A DNA stretch of 64,000 nucleotides from Glycocaulis albus (GCF_014639075.1 NZ_BMFS01000008.1:1-64000), one strand, 5' to 3'. Positions 24,910 to 33,718 are shown, counted from the stretch's first letter. Translations and numbers: made by a program. The notes: a model not told the origin generated them from the letters alone.

Positions 24910-25596
24910 ATGCCCGGCCTTCGTCCCCTCGCCGTTATCGCCATTCTGCTGGCCGCGATGTTCGCGCTGAAATCGGTATCGCTTGCCGATAGCGCTGTGG
25001 CGCTTCTGGGCGCGCAGGATGAGGGTGAACCGCAGGTTCTGGTGCCTCCGGCGGAGACGGTTGAGGAGGCCAGCGTGCCTGCCCGTGCAGCGGTAACGCC
25101 AGCACCCGCCCTCGAGCCGGAACCCGATGAGTTCAATGTGACGCGCTCCCAGTTCCAGCTTTGCGAGCTGGTGGAAAACCGGCGCGTCGAGCTGGATATG
25201 CGCGAGGAGGAGCTGGATACCCGCGCGGCCCTGCTGGAAGTGGCCGAGCAGCGCATAGAGGCGCGTATCGCCCGCATGGAAGCGCTGGAGACCAGCCTTG
25301 AAACGCTTCTGGGTACGCTGGAAACCGAGCGCGAGCGCCGCGTTGGCGAGATCGTCTCGGTCTATGCCCAGCTGGAACCGGAAAACGCGGCTGCCATCAT
25401 GTCGCGCATGGACGAGGACACGCTGGTTCTGCTGGCGGAATCCCTGCAGCGCGATCAGGCCCGGCGCTATGCGGCGATCCTGGCGGAGATGGATCCCGGT
25501 TTTGCCGCCGAGCTGACCTTGCGGCTGCGCGCGCGCGCCAATCCGCCGGAGACCCAGACCGAGGTGGAGGCCCGCCTTGCCGGCCGGGACAGCTAG
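24910..25596 (+). CDS. motE: MotE-like periplasmic motor protein
   Basis: 228 residues. An N-terminal signal-anchor (LRPLAVIAILLAAMFALKSV) is followed by a Pro/Glu-rich linker, then a coiled coil at about 70-130 (VELDMREEELDTRAALLEVAEQRIEARIARMEALE). The C-terminal MgtE-N-like domain (LEPENAAAIMSRMDEDTLVLLAESLQ) completes the MotE plan. In Rhizobia MotE is a chaperone for the periplasmic motor protein MotC and is needed for motility. No motC is visible in this window. The stop overlaps the TTG start of the next gene. Confidence 0.8.
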   Translation: MPGLRPLAVIAILLAAMFALKSVSLADSAVALLGAQDEGEPQVLVPPAETVEEASVPARAAVTPAPALEPEPDEFNVTRSQFQLCELVENRRVELDMREEELDTRAALLEVAEQRIEARIARMEALETSLETLLGTLETERERRVGEIVSVYAQLEPENAAAIMSRMDEDTLVLLAESLQRDQARRYAAILAEMDPGFAAELTLRLRARANPPETQTEVEARLAGRDS

Positions 25597-28500
25597 GCTC
25601 GCCATCCTTGCGGTGGCGTTGCTCCTTGCGGGGCTGACCCCTGCTGCCTGGGCGCAGGTGACCGGCAGCGTTGTTGTCGAGCGGAGTACCGCCAGCACGC
25701 GCCTGGTCATCACCTATCCTGAATCCATGGGCGGCGAACTGTCTGCAGAGGCAGAAATTGCGGCCGGTGCGGTGCTGGTCGCGCGCTTTTCCGCGCCGGT
25801 CTATTTTGACGCCGTCTCCATCCCTGCCCAGACAGGCGGACTGGCCGCGATGGCCCGCCTGGACGAGGATGGGCGGGCCTTGCGTGTCGCCCTGAACCGC
25901 CAGGCCGAGCCGCATGTCAGCGTTTCGCACAATGTCATCGCCATTGACCTGACGCCGCCCGGCGCAGCAGCGCCCGCGCCCGTCGTGTCCGAGTTTGAGC
26001 AAAACCGCCGCGCCGAGGCACTTGCCGCTGCCGAGCGGGCAGCAGCGGCCAATATTCCACCGCCCCCTGCCAGTGTGGCCGTGCGGTCCGGCGAAGCGGC
26101 GGAATACACCCGCATCGAGTTCCTGTGGCCGTCGCGCACGGGCTACGCGCTGGAAAGCGGTAATCGCCGCGCCGTGCTGCGGTTTGATGCGCCAGGCGAG
26201 GTGGACATGCGCGCCCTGACGGCCAGTCCGCCGCGCCTGATAGAGACATTGCGTGCCACGAATGAAGACGGCCGCCTGACGGTCACCCTTGTGCCCGAGG
26301 GCGGGGCCACCGCGCGTGCCTGGGACGATGAGGAGGGCCGGCGCATCGTGCTGGACGTGCTGCCCGAGGGCCATGTCTCGCCGGACGCCATGCTGGCGGC
26401 GCTTGCCGGTCTGACGGACGGGGACGCGGCTGAACCCGCGCCGGCCGAGCCCGTGCCGGAGGCCTCGGTTGAAGCCGAGGCAAGGCCCGATCCTGTACCC
26501 GAAAGCGGCATTGTCCGGGTCCGGCTGACGCGCAGCGGCAATGATGCGCTGTTGCACTTTGAGTGGGCGCACCTGCCAGGCCTTGCAGTCTTCCGGCGCT
26601 CCGATGCAGTTTGGCTGGTCTTTGACGCGGCTGCAGAGCTTGACCTGTCAGAGCTAGCCGAGGCACCGCGCCGCCATGTGCACGGGTATCAGATAGTGGC
26701 TGGCGATGACCATACCGCGCTGCGTATCGACTCGCCCGAGGCGACCCTGCCCGATCCGGTTGCCGCCGGTGCCACATGGACGGTGGGGCTGCGCGACAGT
26801 GTAGACCAGCCGCCGCGTCCGGTCGTGCTGATGCGCGAGACGCCGCCCGGCCAGCCTGCGCGTCTGCGGATCGGTCAGGAGGGGGCGCGCTCGGTCGTCA
26901 GGGTGGATGATCCCGTGCTGGGCGACAGTCTTCTGGTGCTGACAGCCGATGGGGCCAAGAGCGGTGTGCTTCTTCCCTACCGGATGGTGGAGGCGAATAT
27001 CTTGCCGTCTGTGCACGGCGTTGCGGTTCAGCCGCTGGCCGATGATCTTGAGCTTGTCTTGCGCGACGGCGGCGCGGAGCTGAGCCGGCCGGGCGGTATG
27101 GCGCTGTCGCGCTCTGGCGGCCCGGCTTCGCTGGCCAGTGCGGTGATGCCAACCTCACCGGGCTTTGCCGACCTTGTGGCCTGGCGCGGCGGGGATGATT
27201 ATCAGGCTGGCCTTACCCGCGCGCTGCAACGCGCTTCTGGCGGCGAACCGCAAGACCTGCTTGGCCTCGCCCGCTTCTATCTGGCGTGGGAGCTCGCGCC
27301 CGAAGCCCTGAGTGCTGCCCGTCTGGCGGCGCAGGCTGATGGCGAACTTGGCGACAGCGCGGAGCTGCGCGTGGTCAACGGCATTGCCATGTTGATGATG
27401 GGGCGGCTGGCCCGCGCCGAAGTATTGCTATCAGGCTCTGCGCTTAATGAAGACGAGGCAGCGCAACCCTGGCGCGGGCTGGTCGCCGCGCGCCGCTCTG
27501 ACTGGGCCGAGGCCCGCCGGCGCTTTGATGCGGCGGACGGCACGAGTTATTTCCTCGATCCGCTCTGGCGCGCGCGTGTGCAGGCGGCCCATGCCCGGGC
27601 AGCGGCCGAGACCGGCGATGTCGGTGCCGCCTTGCGTGTGCTCGAGGGCATGGACCCGGAGGTCACAGATCCGCAGGCGCGGGCCGAAGCCGAGTTTGCC
27701 GCCGCGCGGGTGGCTGCCCTGTCGGGGCGTGATGATGAGGCGATCCGGCGGTTCGCGGCTCTGGCGGACGATCCGTGGCTGCCAATCCAGGCGGTTTCGC
27801 TGCTCAATCAGGTGCGCCTTGAGCTTGAGGGGGGCCAGATAGCGCCCACGCAGGCGGCTGACACGCTCGCCAGTATCGCCTTGCGCTGGCGCGGCGATGA
27901 TACAGAGCTGGAGGCCGCCCGCCAGCTGGGTGAGCTTTACGCCGAGGCAGGACGCTATGGCGATGCGCTCGATGTGATGAGCCAGGCCCGCTTGCGCCAG
28001 CCGGGCAGTACGGCGGCCCGGGCCATCGCAAGTGACATGGACGCCCTTTTCCGCAGGCTTTTCCTTGAGGATGAGGCCGCACGCATGTCGCCTCTGGAAG
28101 CGCTATCCCTGTTCAACGAATATGCATCACTGACCCCGCAAGGAGCTGATGGTGACCGGATGGTGCGGCGCGTGGCCGAGCGGCTGGTGGCCGTTGATCT
28201 GCTTGATCCGGCAGCCCAGCTGCTCCAGCATCAGGTCGACAACCGCTCCATGCCCGCCCAGGCGCGCGCTGCCATCGCGTCCGATCTCGCCGTGATCTAT
28301 CTGATGGGGCGGCGCCACGAGGAAGCGCTGCGCACCTTGCGGGCAACGCGGGTGACCGGACTGGCATCGTCCCTGGTTACAGAGCGCCGCCTTCTGGAAG
28401 CGCGGGCTATGGCAGGCATCGGCCGCGCCGATCATGCCCTTGAAATGATTGGTGATGATGACAGTCCGCAGGCGCGGCGCCTCAGGGCCGATATCGCGTG

Positions 28501-28858
28501 GGAACAGCGCGACTGGGCCAATGCAGCGCGCGGGCTGGAAGCGGTGCTGGGCGCACGCTGGCGCGAGGATGCGCCACTGAACGACACGGAATCGCGCGAC
28601 GTGATGCGCGCGGCTATTGCCTATGCGCTTGCCGGAGACAGTGGCTCTCTGGAACGGATTGCGGCCCGCTATGGCGATGCCATGGCGGTCACGCGCCATC
28701 GCGGCGGGTTCAGCCTGGTCACGACCGAGCTGCCCGCGCCGGGCGACCGGCGCCTGACCGAGCTTGTCTCCGGTCTGGCGAGCCGGGGAACCATGGATGC
28801 GTTTCTGGCCGGATTTGCGCGCCGCTTCGAAGCGGGCGAGGGGCAGGGCCCGTCCTGA
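25577..28858 (+). CDS. Large exported TPR protein of the flagellar cluster
   Basis: 1093 residues, probably from a TTG at 25577 overlapping the motE end by 20 bases. That start gives a clean Sec signal (RLAILAVALLLAGLTPAAWA). The first 500 residues are a series of beta-rich segments resembling AMIN-like modules (RLVITYPESMGG, RIEFLWPSRTGYALESGNRRAVL, VLRFDAPGEVD). The last 550 are helical repeats of TPR type (LGLARFYLAWELAPEALSAARLA, ELGELYAEAGRYGDALDVM-like). Comparable proteins sit after fliM-motE in Caulobacter relatives. It may scaffold periplasmic motor or polar components; this is inference from position. Confidence 0.75.
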   Translation: MPAGTARLAILAVALLLAGLTPAAWAQVTGSVVVERSTASTRLVITYPESMGGELSAEAEIAAGAVLVARFSAPVYFDAVSIPAQTGGLAAMARLDEDGRALRVALNRQAEPHVSVSHNVIAIDLTPPGAAAPAPVVSEFEQNRRAEALAAAERAAAANIPPPPASVAVRSGEAAEYTRIEFLWPSRTGYALESGNRRAVLRFDAPGEVDMRALTASPPRLIETLRATNEDGRLTVTLVPEGGATARAWDDEEGRRIVLDVLPEGHVSPDAMLAALAGLTDGDAAEPAPAEPVPEASVEAEARPDPVPESGIVRVRLTRSGNDALLHFEWAHLPGLAVFRRSDAVWLVFDAAAELDLSELAEAPRRHVHGYQIVAGDDHTALRIDSPEATLPDPVAAGATWTVGLRDSVDQPPRPVVLMRETPPGQPARLRIGQEGARSVVRVDDPVLGDSLLVLTADGAKSGVLLPYRMVEANILPSVHGVAVQPLADDLELVLRDGGAELSRPGGMALSRSGGPASLASAVMPTSPGFADLVAWRGGDDYQAGLTRALQRASGGEPQDLLGLARFYLAWELAPEALSAARLAAQADGELGDSAELRVVNGIAMLMMGRLARAEVLLSGSALNEDEAAQPWRGLVAARRSDWAEARRRFDAADGTSYFLDPLWRARVQAAHARAAAETGDVGAALRVLEGMDPEVTDPQARAEAEFAAARVAALSGRDDEAIRRFAALADDPWLPIQAVSLLNQVRLELEGGQIAPTQAADTLASIALRWRGDDTELEAARQLGELYAEAGRYGDALDVMSQARLRQPGSTAARAIASDMDALFRRLFLEDEAARMSPLEALSLFNEYASLTPQGADGDRMVRRVAERLVAVDLLDPAAQLLQHQVDNRSMPAQARAAIASDLAVIYLMGRRHEEALRTLRATRVTGLASSLVTERRLLEARAMAGIGRADHALEMIGDDDSPQARRLRADIAWEQRDWANAARGLEAVLGARWREDAPLNDTESRDVMRAAIAYALAGDSGSLERIAARYGDAMAVTRHRGGFSLVTTELPAPGDRRLTELVSGLASRGTMDAFLAGFARRFEAGEGQGPS

Positions 28859-28878
28859 GGCTTGAGGGACGCCATGCC

Positions 28879-29190
28879 CTAGATCGGCATGCGCAGAATT
28901 TCCTGATACGCCCGGATCACCTGATCACGCACCGCGATGACGGTTTCCAGCTGAACCTCGGCTGCCGCCATGGCGGTTACGACATCCACCAGCTCGGCCT
29001 GGCCGGCGGCATTCTGCGCGGTCAGTGTCTCGGAGGCCTGCATGACGGCCTGCGTCTCGTTAAGAGCGTTGGTCACAAGCTCGCCAAATCCGCCCGCCAC
29101 CGGATTGCCTGCACCCGCGGCGCTGGCGGCATTCGGGTCGGCTACCTGGCGGGCGGCCTGTGCATAGGCACGGATGGCTGCGAGATCCAT
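28879..29190 (-). CDS. fliE: Flagellar hook-basal body protein FliE
   Basis: 103 residues, the normal FliE size. It has the GGFGELVTNALNETQAVMQASETLTAQ helix and ends in the typical LETVIAVRDQVIRAYQEILRMPI helix that joins the MS ring to the rod. It is last in the leftward group flgB-flgC-fliE. The preceding gap to flgC is 19 bases. The gene faces the end of the TPR-protein gene. Confidence 0.95.
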   Translation of the reverse strand: MDLAAIRAYAQAARQVADPNAASAAGAGNPVAGGFGELVTNALNETQAVMQASETLTAQNAAGQAELVDVVTAMAAAEVQLETVIAVRDQVIRAYQEILRMPI

Positions 29191-29209
29191 CGTCTAGTCT
29201 CCGACTTTT

Positions 29210-29626
29210 CTAGCGGCGCAGAAGGTCCAGCGTGCGCTCCATCATGCGCCGCGTACCCTCCACCATGTTCATGTTTGCCTCGTAGGAGCGCTGTGCCTCG
29301 CGCATATCCATCAGCTCGATAAGGCTGGAGACATTGGGGTAGCGCACATAGCCCTCGCCGTTGGCGGCCGGGTGGCCCGGCTCATAGACCATACGGAACT
29401 CCGATTCGTCTGCGCGCACGTCGGTCATGCGCACCAGATGGGCGCCGGTGACCCGGTCCAGCTCGGCGCGGAAAACCGGCATCTGGCGCTGATAGGGATC
29501 TTCGTCGGGCGTGCGCCCGGTGGATGACGCGTTGGCGAGGTTCTCTGCGATGATACGCATGCGCGCGGACTGGGCGCGAAGGCCCGCCGCCGCGATCTGC
29601 AAGGTATCTGATGCGTTGTTGGACAT
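29210..29626 (-). CDS. flgC: Flagellar proximal rod protein FlgC
   Basis: 138 residues. The N-terminal rod motif is LQIAAAGLRAQSARMRIIAENLANASSTG. The DPYQRQMPVF and YVRYPNVSSLIELMDMREAQRSYEANMNM elements are diagnostic of FlgC. It polymerises in the proximal rod with FlgB and FlgF. It lies between flgB (21-base gap) and fliE. Confidence 0.96.
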   Translation of the reverse strand: MSNNASDTLQIAAAGLRAQSARMRIIAENLANASSTGRTPDEDPYQRQMPVFRAELDRVTGAHLVRMTDVRADESEFRMVYEPGHPAANGEGYVRYPNVSSLIELMDMREAQRSYEANMNMVEGTRRMMERTLDLLRR

Positions 29627-29647
29627 GGCTTTCGTCTACCTCTTGCC

Positions 29648-30067
29648 TTACGCGCCCGGCCCGCGGGCTGCCATGCGGATGAGCGACAGGCTCTTCTGAT
29701 AGAGGCCGAGAGCGGTTTCAAAGCGCATGCGGTTCTCGCCCGAGCGCACCATCTGCTCTTCGAGTACGACCGCATTGCCGTTGATCGTGGTTTCACTGTC
29801 CGGCGCTGCCATGGCCCGCCACGCGCCCGATCCGCCGGAATTGACCCGCCCCTGAATGTGGCCCGATTCGGTCGCGTTCAACGTGACGCGGCGGGTGGTC
29901 TGCGCCCCTGACAGGGCGCGCTCGAATTCGCTTTGCGGAATATCATCAGGCACATAGCCGGGCGTATTGGCGTTGGCGACGTTCTCGGCAATCACGCGCT
30001 GGCGGTCGGAATGATAGCCGAGCGCCTGGCGCAGTATGCCAAGGACAGGAATGTCATCCGGACGCAT
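29648..30067 (-). CDS. flgB: Flagellar proximal rod protein FlgB
   Basis: 139 residues from the ATG at 30067, which gives the family opening MRPDDIPVLGILRQALGYHSDRQRVIAENVANANTPGYVP; an in-frame ATG at 30109 adds fourteen basic residues not seen in FlgB. A GGGAAG sequence precedes the chosen start. The C-terminal segment ENRMRFETALGLYQKSLSLIRMA is the usual rod helix. It is first in flgB-flgC-fliE, with a CtrA box 73-87 bases upstream. Confidence 0.94.
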   Translation of the reverse strand: MRPDDIPVLGILRQALGYHSDRQRVIAENVANANTPGYVPDDIPQSEFERALSGAQTTRRVTLNATESGHIQGRVNSGGSGAWRAMAAPDSETTINGNAVVLEEQMVRSGENRMRFETALGLYQKSLSLIRMAARGPGA

Positions 30068-30139
30068 GCGTTTCGCTTCCCTTTTGGGCGCAGCCATTCT
30101 GGCGCGCAAGGCTCCATTCCCACCTTCATGCTGATGCGG

Positions 30140-30154
30140 TTAAGAGTGGCTTAA
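30140..30154. promoter_or_regulatory. CtrA box between flgB and fliO
   Basis: TTAA-GAGTGGC-TTAA (followed by CC) is a full TTAA-N7-TTAA CtrA site. It lies in the divergent space between flgB (ATG at 30067, leftward) and fliO (ATG at 30244, rightward), so it could govern one or both. Confidence 0.75.
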
Positions 30155-30243
30155 CCAAAGGCGCGACTCCCGCTAGCGGTTGAAGTCTGCAAAAACGGAT
30201 GGGTGCCGAGGGGACAGGCGCCTTCCGCCGGGGAGCGCCGCCC

Positions 30244-30576
30244 ATGGATACCGTGAACTTATTCCAGTATTTCGCCGGACTCCTGCTGGTTCTCGGCCTG
30301 CTTGGCGGGCTGGCGCTGCTGGCACGCTGGGCAGGGCTTGCCCATTTCCTCCCCAATGTTCAGCGTGCAGGCGCCCCGCGCCGTATGGAAGTGGCCTCCA
30401 CCCTGATGCTTGATCCGCGCCGCCGGGTGGTGCTGGTGCGTGTGGACGATGAGGAGCATGTGATCCTGCTGGGCCTGGCCGGCGAGACGGTCCTCGACCG
30501 CCGCCCGGCGCCGCCCCGCTTTGAACCGGTGGAGCCGGATACGGGCGATGAAACTGCGCCGGAGGGTCAGTCCTGA
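30244..30576 (+). CDS. fliO: Flagellar biosynthesis protein FliO
   Basis: 110 residues from the ATG at 30244. One membrane helix lies at about 8-28 (YFAGLLLVLGLLGGLALLARW). The short cytoplasmic domain MEVASTLMLDPRRRVVLVRVDDEEHVILLG is the FliO core. A Pro/Glu-rich tail follows. FliO assists assembly of the FliP ring of the type III export gate. The stop TGA shares its last base with the fliP ATG (TGATG). A longer in-frame start at 30199 is less likely. Confidence 0.9.
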   Translation: MDTVNLFQYFAGLLLVLGLLGGLALLARWAGLAHFLPNVQRAGAPRRMEVASTLMLDPRRRVVLVRVDDEEHVILLGLAGETVLDRRPAPPRFEPVEPDTGDETAPEGQS

Positions 30577-31346
30577 TGGCGTGGTTGCGTTCCAGATCAG
30601 CGCTTTTCTGGAGCCTCGCGCTTGGACTGCTGCTGGCCGGGCTGGCGTTTGGCGGCATGGCCGAGGCGCAATCGGTCAGTATCGATGTGGGTGAAGAGGA
30701 TGGGCTGACCGAGCGGGTGATCCAGCTCGTCATCCTGTTGACGGTGCTGTCACTGGCGCCGTCCATCCTCATCATGACGACCAGCTTTGTACGCATCATC
30801 GTGGTGCTGTCCCTGCTGCGCACCGCGGTCGGCCTGCAGCAAAGCCCGCCCAATGCGGTGCTGGTTTCGCTCGCCCTGTTCCTGACCGCCTTCATCATGG
30901 CGCCTGTGTTCACACAAGCCTATGGCGAGGGCATCCAGCCCTATCTGGACGGCCAAATTGAGACCGAAGAAGCCTTCGAGCGCACCACCTCGCCGGTGAA
31001 GATGTTCATGCTGGCCCATACCCGCGAGGACGATCTGGCGCTGTTCTTCGACATAGCGCAGGTCGAGGTGGAAACGCCCGAGGCCACGCCCCTGCATGTC
31101 GTTGCGCCGGCCTTCATGATCTCCGAACTGCGCCGCGCCTTCGAGATCGGCTTCCTCCTGTTCATCCCCTTCCTGATTATCGATCTGGTGGTCGCCTCCA
31201 TATTGATGTCGATGGGGATGATGATGCTGCCGCCGGTGATCATCTCGCTGCCCTTCAAGCTGATATTCTTCGTGCTGGTGGATGGCTGGCGTCTCGTTAC
31301 CGGCTCGCTGGTGGAAAGTTTCCAGACCGGCGTGCCGGGCGGGTAG
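30576..31346 (+). CDS. fliP: Flagellar export gate protein FliP
   Basis: 256 residues with a cleavable signal (about 1-30, ending MAEAQS) and four membrane segments. Family hallmarks are LVILLTVLSLAPSILIMTTSFVRIIVVLSLLR, PPNAVLVSLALFLTAFIMAP and FLLFIPFLIIDLVVASILMSMGMMMLPP. FliP forms the core of the export gate with FliQ and FliR, neither of which is in the window. It overlaps fliO by one base. Confidence 0.97.
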   Translation: MAWLRSRSALFWSLALGLLLAGLAFGGMAEAQSVSIDVGEEDGLTERVIQLVILLTVLSLAPSILIMTTSFVRIIVVLSLLRTAVGLQQSPPNAVLVSLALFLTAFIMAPVFTQAYGEGIQPYLDGQIETEEAFERTTSPVKMFMLAHTREDDLALFFDIAQVEVETPEATPLHVVAPAFMISELRRAFEIGFLLFIPFLIIDLVVASILMSMGMMMLPPVIISLPFKLIFFVLVDGWRLVTGSLVESFQTGVPGG

Positions 31347-31399
31347 CGGCGTATGGCCGCTATTGCCGGGCGGTCATTAGCGGGTAAGACCAGCCGGTG

Positions 31400-32041
31400 A
31401 TGAGTACGCCCGAACCCCGTTCAGCATCCAGACCGCGCCGCAGGGGCGCGTCCCGCGCGATACGCCTGTTCCGGCTGCGTCTGATACGCGCGGCGCGGGG
31501 CAAGTGGGCCGTGCCGGCGCTGTTTATCGGCTCTTTCATCGATTCGACGGTTTTTCCGTGGCCAGTCGCCCTGCCGCTGGCCGCGCAGATGCTGCGCGGG
31601 CGGCGCCACGTGTTTCCGGCGGCGGCAGCTGCCGCTCTGGGGTCTGTTCTTGGCGGGTTGCTGGTGTTTGTCCTGGCGCGGCTGGCTTTCGAGGCCATTG
31701 CGCCCATGGTCGTCGATGACAGCGATGCGGCGGCGCGCCTTGCCGAGGTGCGCGCGCGTATCGAGACCGGCGGCGCGGTGGCGGTCTTTGCCGCCATGCT
31801 GACCCCTGTTCCCGTGCAGCTGACCAGTCTCGCGGCAGGGCTGGCCGGTGTAGGCGGGGTCTGGTTTGCGCTTGCGATCACGCTGGGGCGGGGGCTGCGC
31901 TATTTCGCGATGGGGCTGGTGCTCTATGCGGTGGGGGACCAGATTGTGGCCGGATGGCTATGGCTGCCGCGCTGGGGACGATGGCTGGTCATCTGCCTTT
32001 TCGCCGCGCTGTTTATCTGGCTGATCGCACTGTCTTTCTAG
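31400..32041 (+). CDS. VTT/DedA-type membrane protein (YqaA-like)
   Basis: 213 residues from the ATG at 31400 (a GTG precedes it at 31397). A basic N-terminal tail is followed by the SNARE-associated/VTT domain. Hydrophobic segments include PALFIGSFIDSTVFPWPVALPLAAQ, AAAAAALGSVLGGLLVFVLARLAF and TPVPVQLTSLAAGLAGVGGVWFALAI, with an R-x3-R/YF pair and a C-terminal helix. DedA-like proteins are linked to lipid carrier or membrane homeostasis; the substrate here is unknown. It follows fliP by 53 bases and is convergent with the small membrane-protein gene. Confidence 0.75.
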   Translation: MSTPEPRSASRPRRRGASRAIRLFRLRLIRAARGKWAVPALFIGSFIDSTVFPWPVALPLAAQMLRGRRHVFPAAAAAALGSVLGGLLVFVLARLAFEAIAPMVVDDSDAAARLAEVRARIETGGAVAVFAAMLTPVPVQLTSLAAGLAGVGGVWFALAITLGRGLRYFAMGLVLYAVGDQIVAGWLWLPRWGRWLVICLFAALFIWLIALSF

Positions 32042-32256
32042 AAGGTCCGCACGCGCTGCCCGGTTTCAATGCCCGCAAAGCTGAGCAGATGGGCCAGCAA
32101 GAGCAGCATGAAAACGGCCAGGGCGATGCATATGAGGGTCCAGGGAATCAGCCTTGGGCCGCGTACCGGGTCTGAGGGCCGGCCGCTGCGCCATGCGCTG
32201 AACGCGAACAGGGCGAGCGCCGCCATCATCAGGATGAGCGTGAGGGTGAGGCTCAT
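32038..32256 (-). CDS. Small two-helix membrane protein overlapping the GT2 gene
   Basis: 72 residues with two hydrophobic helices, about 2-18 (LTLTLILMMAALALFAF) and 38-57 (WTLICIALAVFMLLLLAHLL), joined by an Arg/Pro loop. The codon pattern is coherent, with the GC-rich third positions of a real gene, whereas the glycosyltransferase frame through the same DNA gives a low-complexity His/Pro/Arg tail. I therefore favour this as the genuine gene, a conserved-looking short membrane protein of unknown role. The in-frame stop TGA lies 6 bases before its ATG, just where a glycosyltransferase stop would be expected. Confidence 0.6.
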   Translation of the reverse strand: MSLTLTLILMMAALALFAFSAWRSGRPSDPVRGPRLIPWTLICIALAVFMLLLLAHLLSFAGIETGQRVRTF

Positions 32257-33718
32257 CAGGGGTCATCCTGTGCTGGGCGGTGACGCCGTGTGCAGTCTTC
32301 GCCCACACATAGGGTTGGCTGGCGATCTCGCGCAAGCCCCGGATGGCCGCAGGTGTCTGCAACAGCCAGTAGACCGGAAGCATTGCCAGATCGGTGGCGC
32401 GCGGCCTGAACCCGGCGCGGCGGGCGCCTCGGGCGGCGGCCAGGATCGCTGCGCCATAACCGGTCAGCACCGGCACTATGATCCAGGGCAGCTGCCCGGC
32501 GGCGAGATGGCTGGCAACCACCCACATCACGAACAGAGCGGCCGGTCCGTGCATGAGCGCGCTCAGCACGTTCATGCCCAGCGATGCCTGCAGGGATGCC
32601 ATTGCGCCAAGGCCGCTCTCGGTAACCAGGCCGCCGGGATGGCGCATATGCACGCACCAGCTGATCGCGTGGCCTTTCAGCCACCGGCTGCGCTGGGCAA
32701 TCCAGGCCTGGCGACTGACAGGCGCTTCCTCCAGCGTGCCGTGGTCGATCATCCCGGTCTTCCAGCCATGGCGCGCCAGCCGGAAGCCCAGATCGGCATC
32801 CTCGGTCACATTGTGGGAATCCCAGCCTCCGCAAGCTACCAGAGCATCGCGCGCGAACACATTGCTGGTGCCGCCCAGCGGCAGCGGCCATCCCATCCTC
32901 AGGAAGAGCGGGAGCATGACGTGGAATTGTGCCGCATACTCCAGCGCGAACAGGCGCGTCAGCCAGTTCTCCGACCGGTTGTACCATCCGAGAGGAGCCT
33001 GAACGCAGCCCATCGCCGGGTCGGCGGCAAAGGCCTCGGCCGCGGCACGCAATTGCTGCGGGGCAGGGGCGTCTTCTGCGTCATAGACCGCAACAAGGTC
33101 TCCGGTGGTGCGCTGTAGCGCGAAATTGAGAGCCTTGGGCTTGGTACGCGGCCCTACCGGCGGCACGGCCATCACCCGGACCGGAAGGCGCCCGGCATTG
33201 GCTTTTGCGGCCGTGTGGGCAGCGCGCAACGTGTCCCAGTCATCGGCTTCGATAACCAGCGCGACATCCATCCGGTCACGCGGATAATCCATCTGCGCCA
33301 GATGCTGCACCAGGCCGGCAACCACGGGCGCCTCGTCATGAAGCGCCGCAATGATCGTTACCGACGGCAGGGCGTGGGAGAACAGCGTGCGGCGCGGGCT
33401 GGCGCAGGCAGGCAGCACTGCTGCGGCAAAACGCAGGCCCGCCATACCCAGAAACAGGATGGCCGCCAGCATGCCGAGACATGTAAGGCCGAGGCCGGGA
33501 CTCACCAGCTCCAGCACGAGGATAAATCCGGCAGGTCCGGCCCAAAGGGTATGAGGCACGCCCAGCGGATGGGCTGCGCTGGCGGCAGGGTTTTCATCTG
33601 CAAGCCCAAAGGCCGCGCGATGGGCTTGCGCCTGGCTGCGCGTAGCCTTGAACGAACCCGATACAGGCTCTGCCGCCACCGGCGCGCGGCGCATCCTCTG
33701 CCCGGAAAACTGCCCCAT
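32066..33718 (-). CDS. Family 2 processive glycosyltransferase, frame extended at the C-terminus
   Basis: 550 residues as read. Two N-terminal membrane segments (about 63-103) precede a GT-2 domain with LPSVTIIAALHDEAP, the DxD-type DAED at 213-216, TED at 305-307 and QRSRW at 342-346, the processive signature; further membrane helices follow (about 385-430). It should use a UDP-sugar to extend a surface or carrier-linked glycan. The expected C-terminus is near QPYVWAKTAHGVTAQHR (about residue 484). The last 66 residues run through the next gene in another frame and look non-native, suggesting a one-base shift. The N-terminal 50 residues are also atypical. Confidence 0.8.
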   Translation of the reverse strand: MGQFSGQRMRRAPVAAEPVSGSFKATRSQAQAHRAAFGLADENPAASAAHPLGVPHTLWAGPAGFILVLELVSPGLGLTCLGMLAAILFLGMAGLRFAAAVLPACASPRRTLFSHALPSVTIIAALHDEAPVVAGLVQHLAQMDYPRDRMDVALVIEADDWDTLRAAHTAAKANAGRLPVRVMAVPPVGPRTKPKALNFALQRTTGDLVAVYDAEDAPAPQQLRAAAEAFAADPAMGCVQAPLGWYNRSENWLTRLFALEYAAQFHVMLPLFLRMGWPLPLGGTSNVFARDALVACGGWDSHNVTEDADLGFRLARHGWKTGMIDHGTLEEAPVSRQAWIAQRSRWLKGHAISWCVHMRHPGGLVTESGLGAMASLQASLGMNVLSALMHGPAALFVMWVVASHLAAGQLPWIIVPVLTGYGAAILAAARGARRAGFRPRATDLAMLPVYWLLQTPAAIRGLREIASQPYVWAKTAHGVTAQHRMTPDEPHPHAHPDDGGARPVRVQRMAQRPALRPGTRPKADSLDPHMHRPGRFHAALAGPSAQLCGH

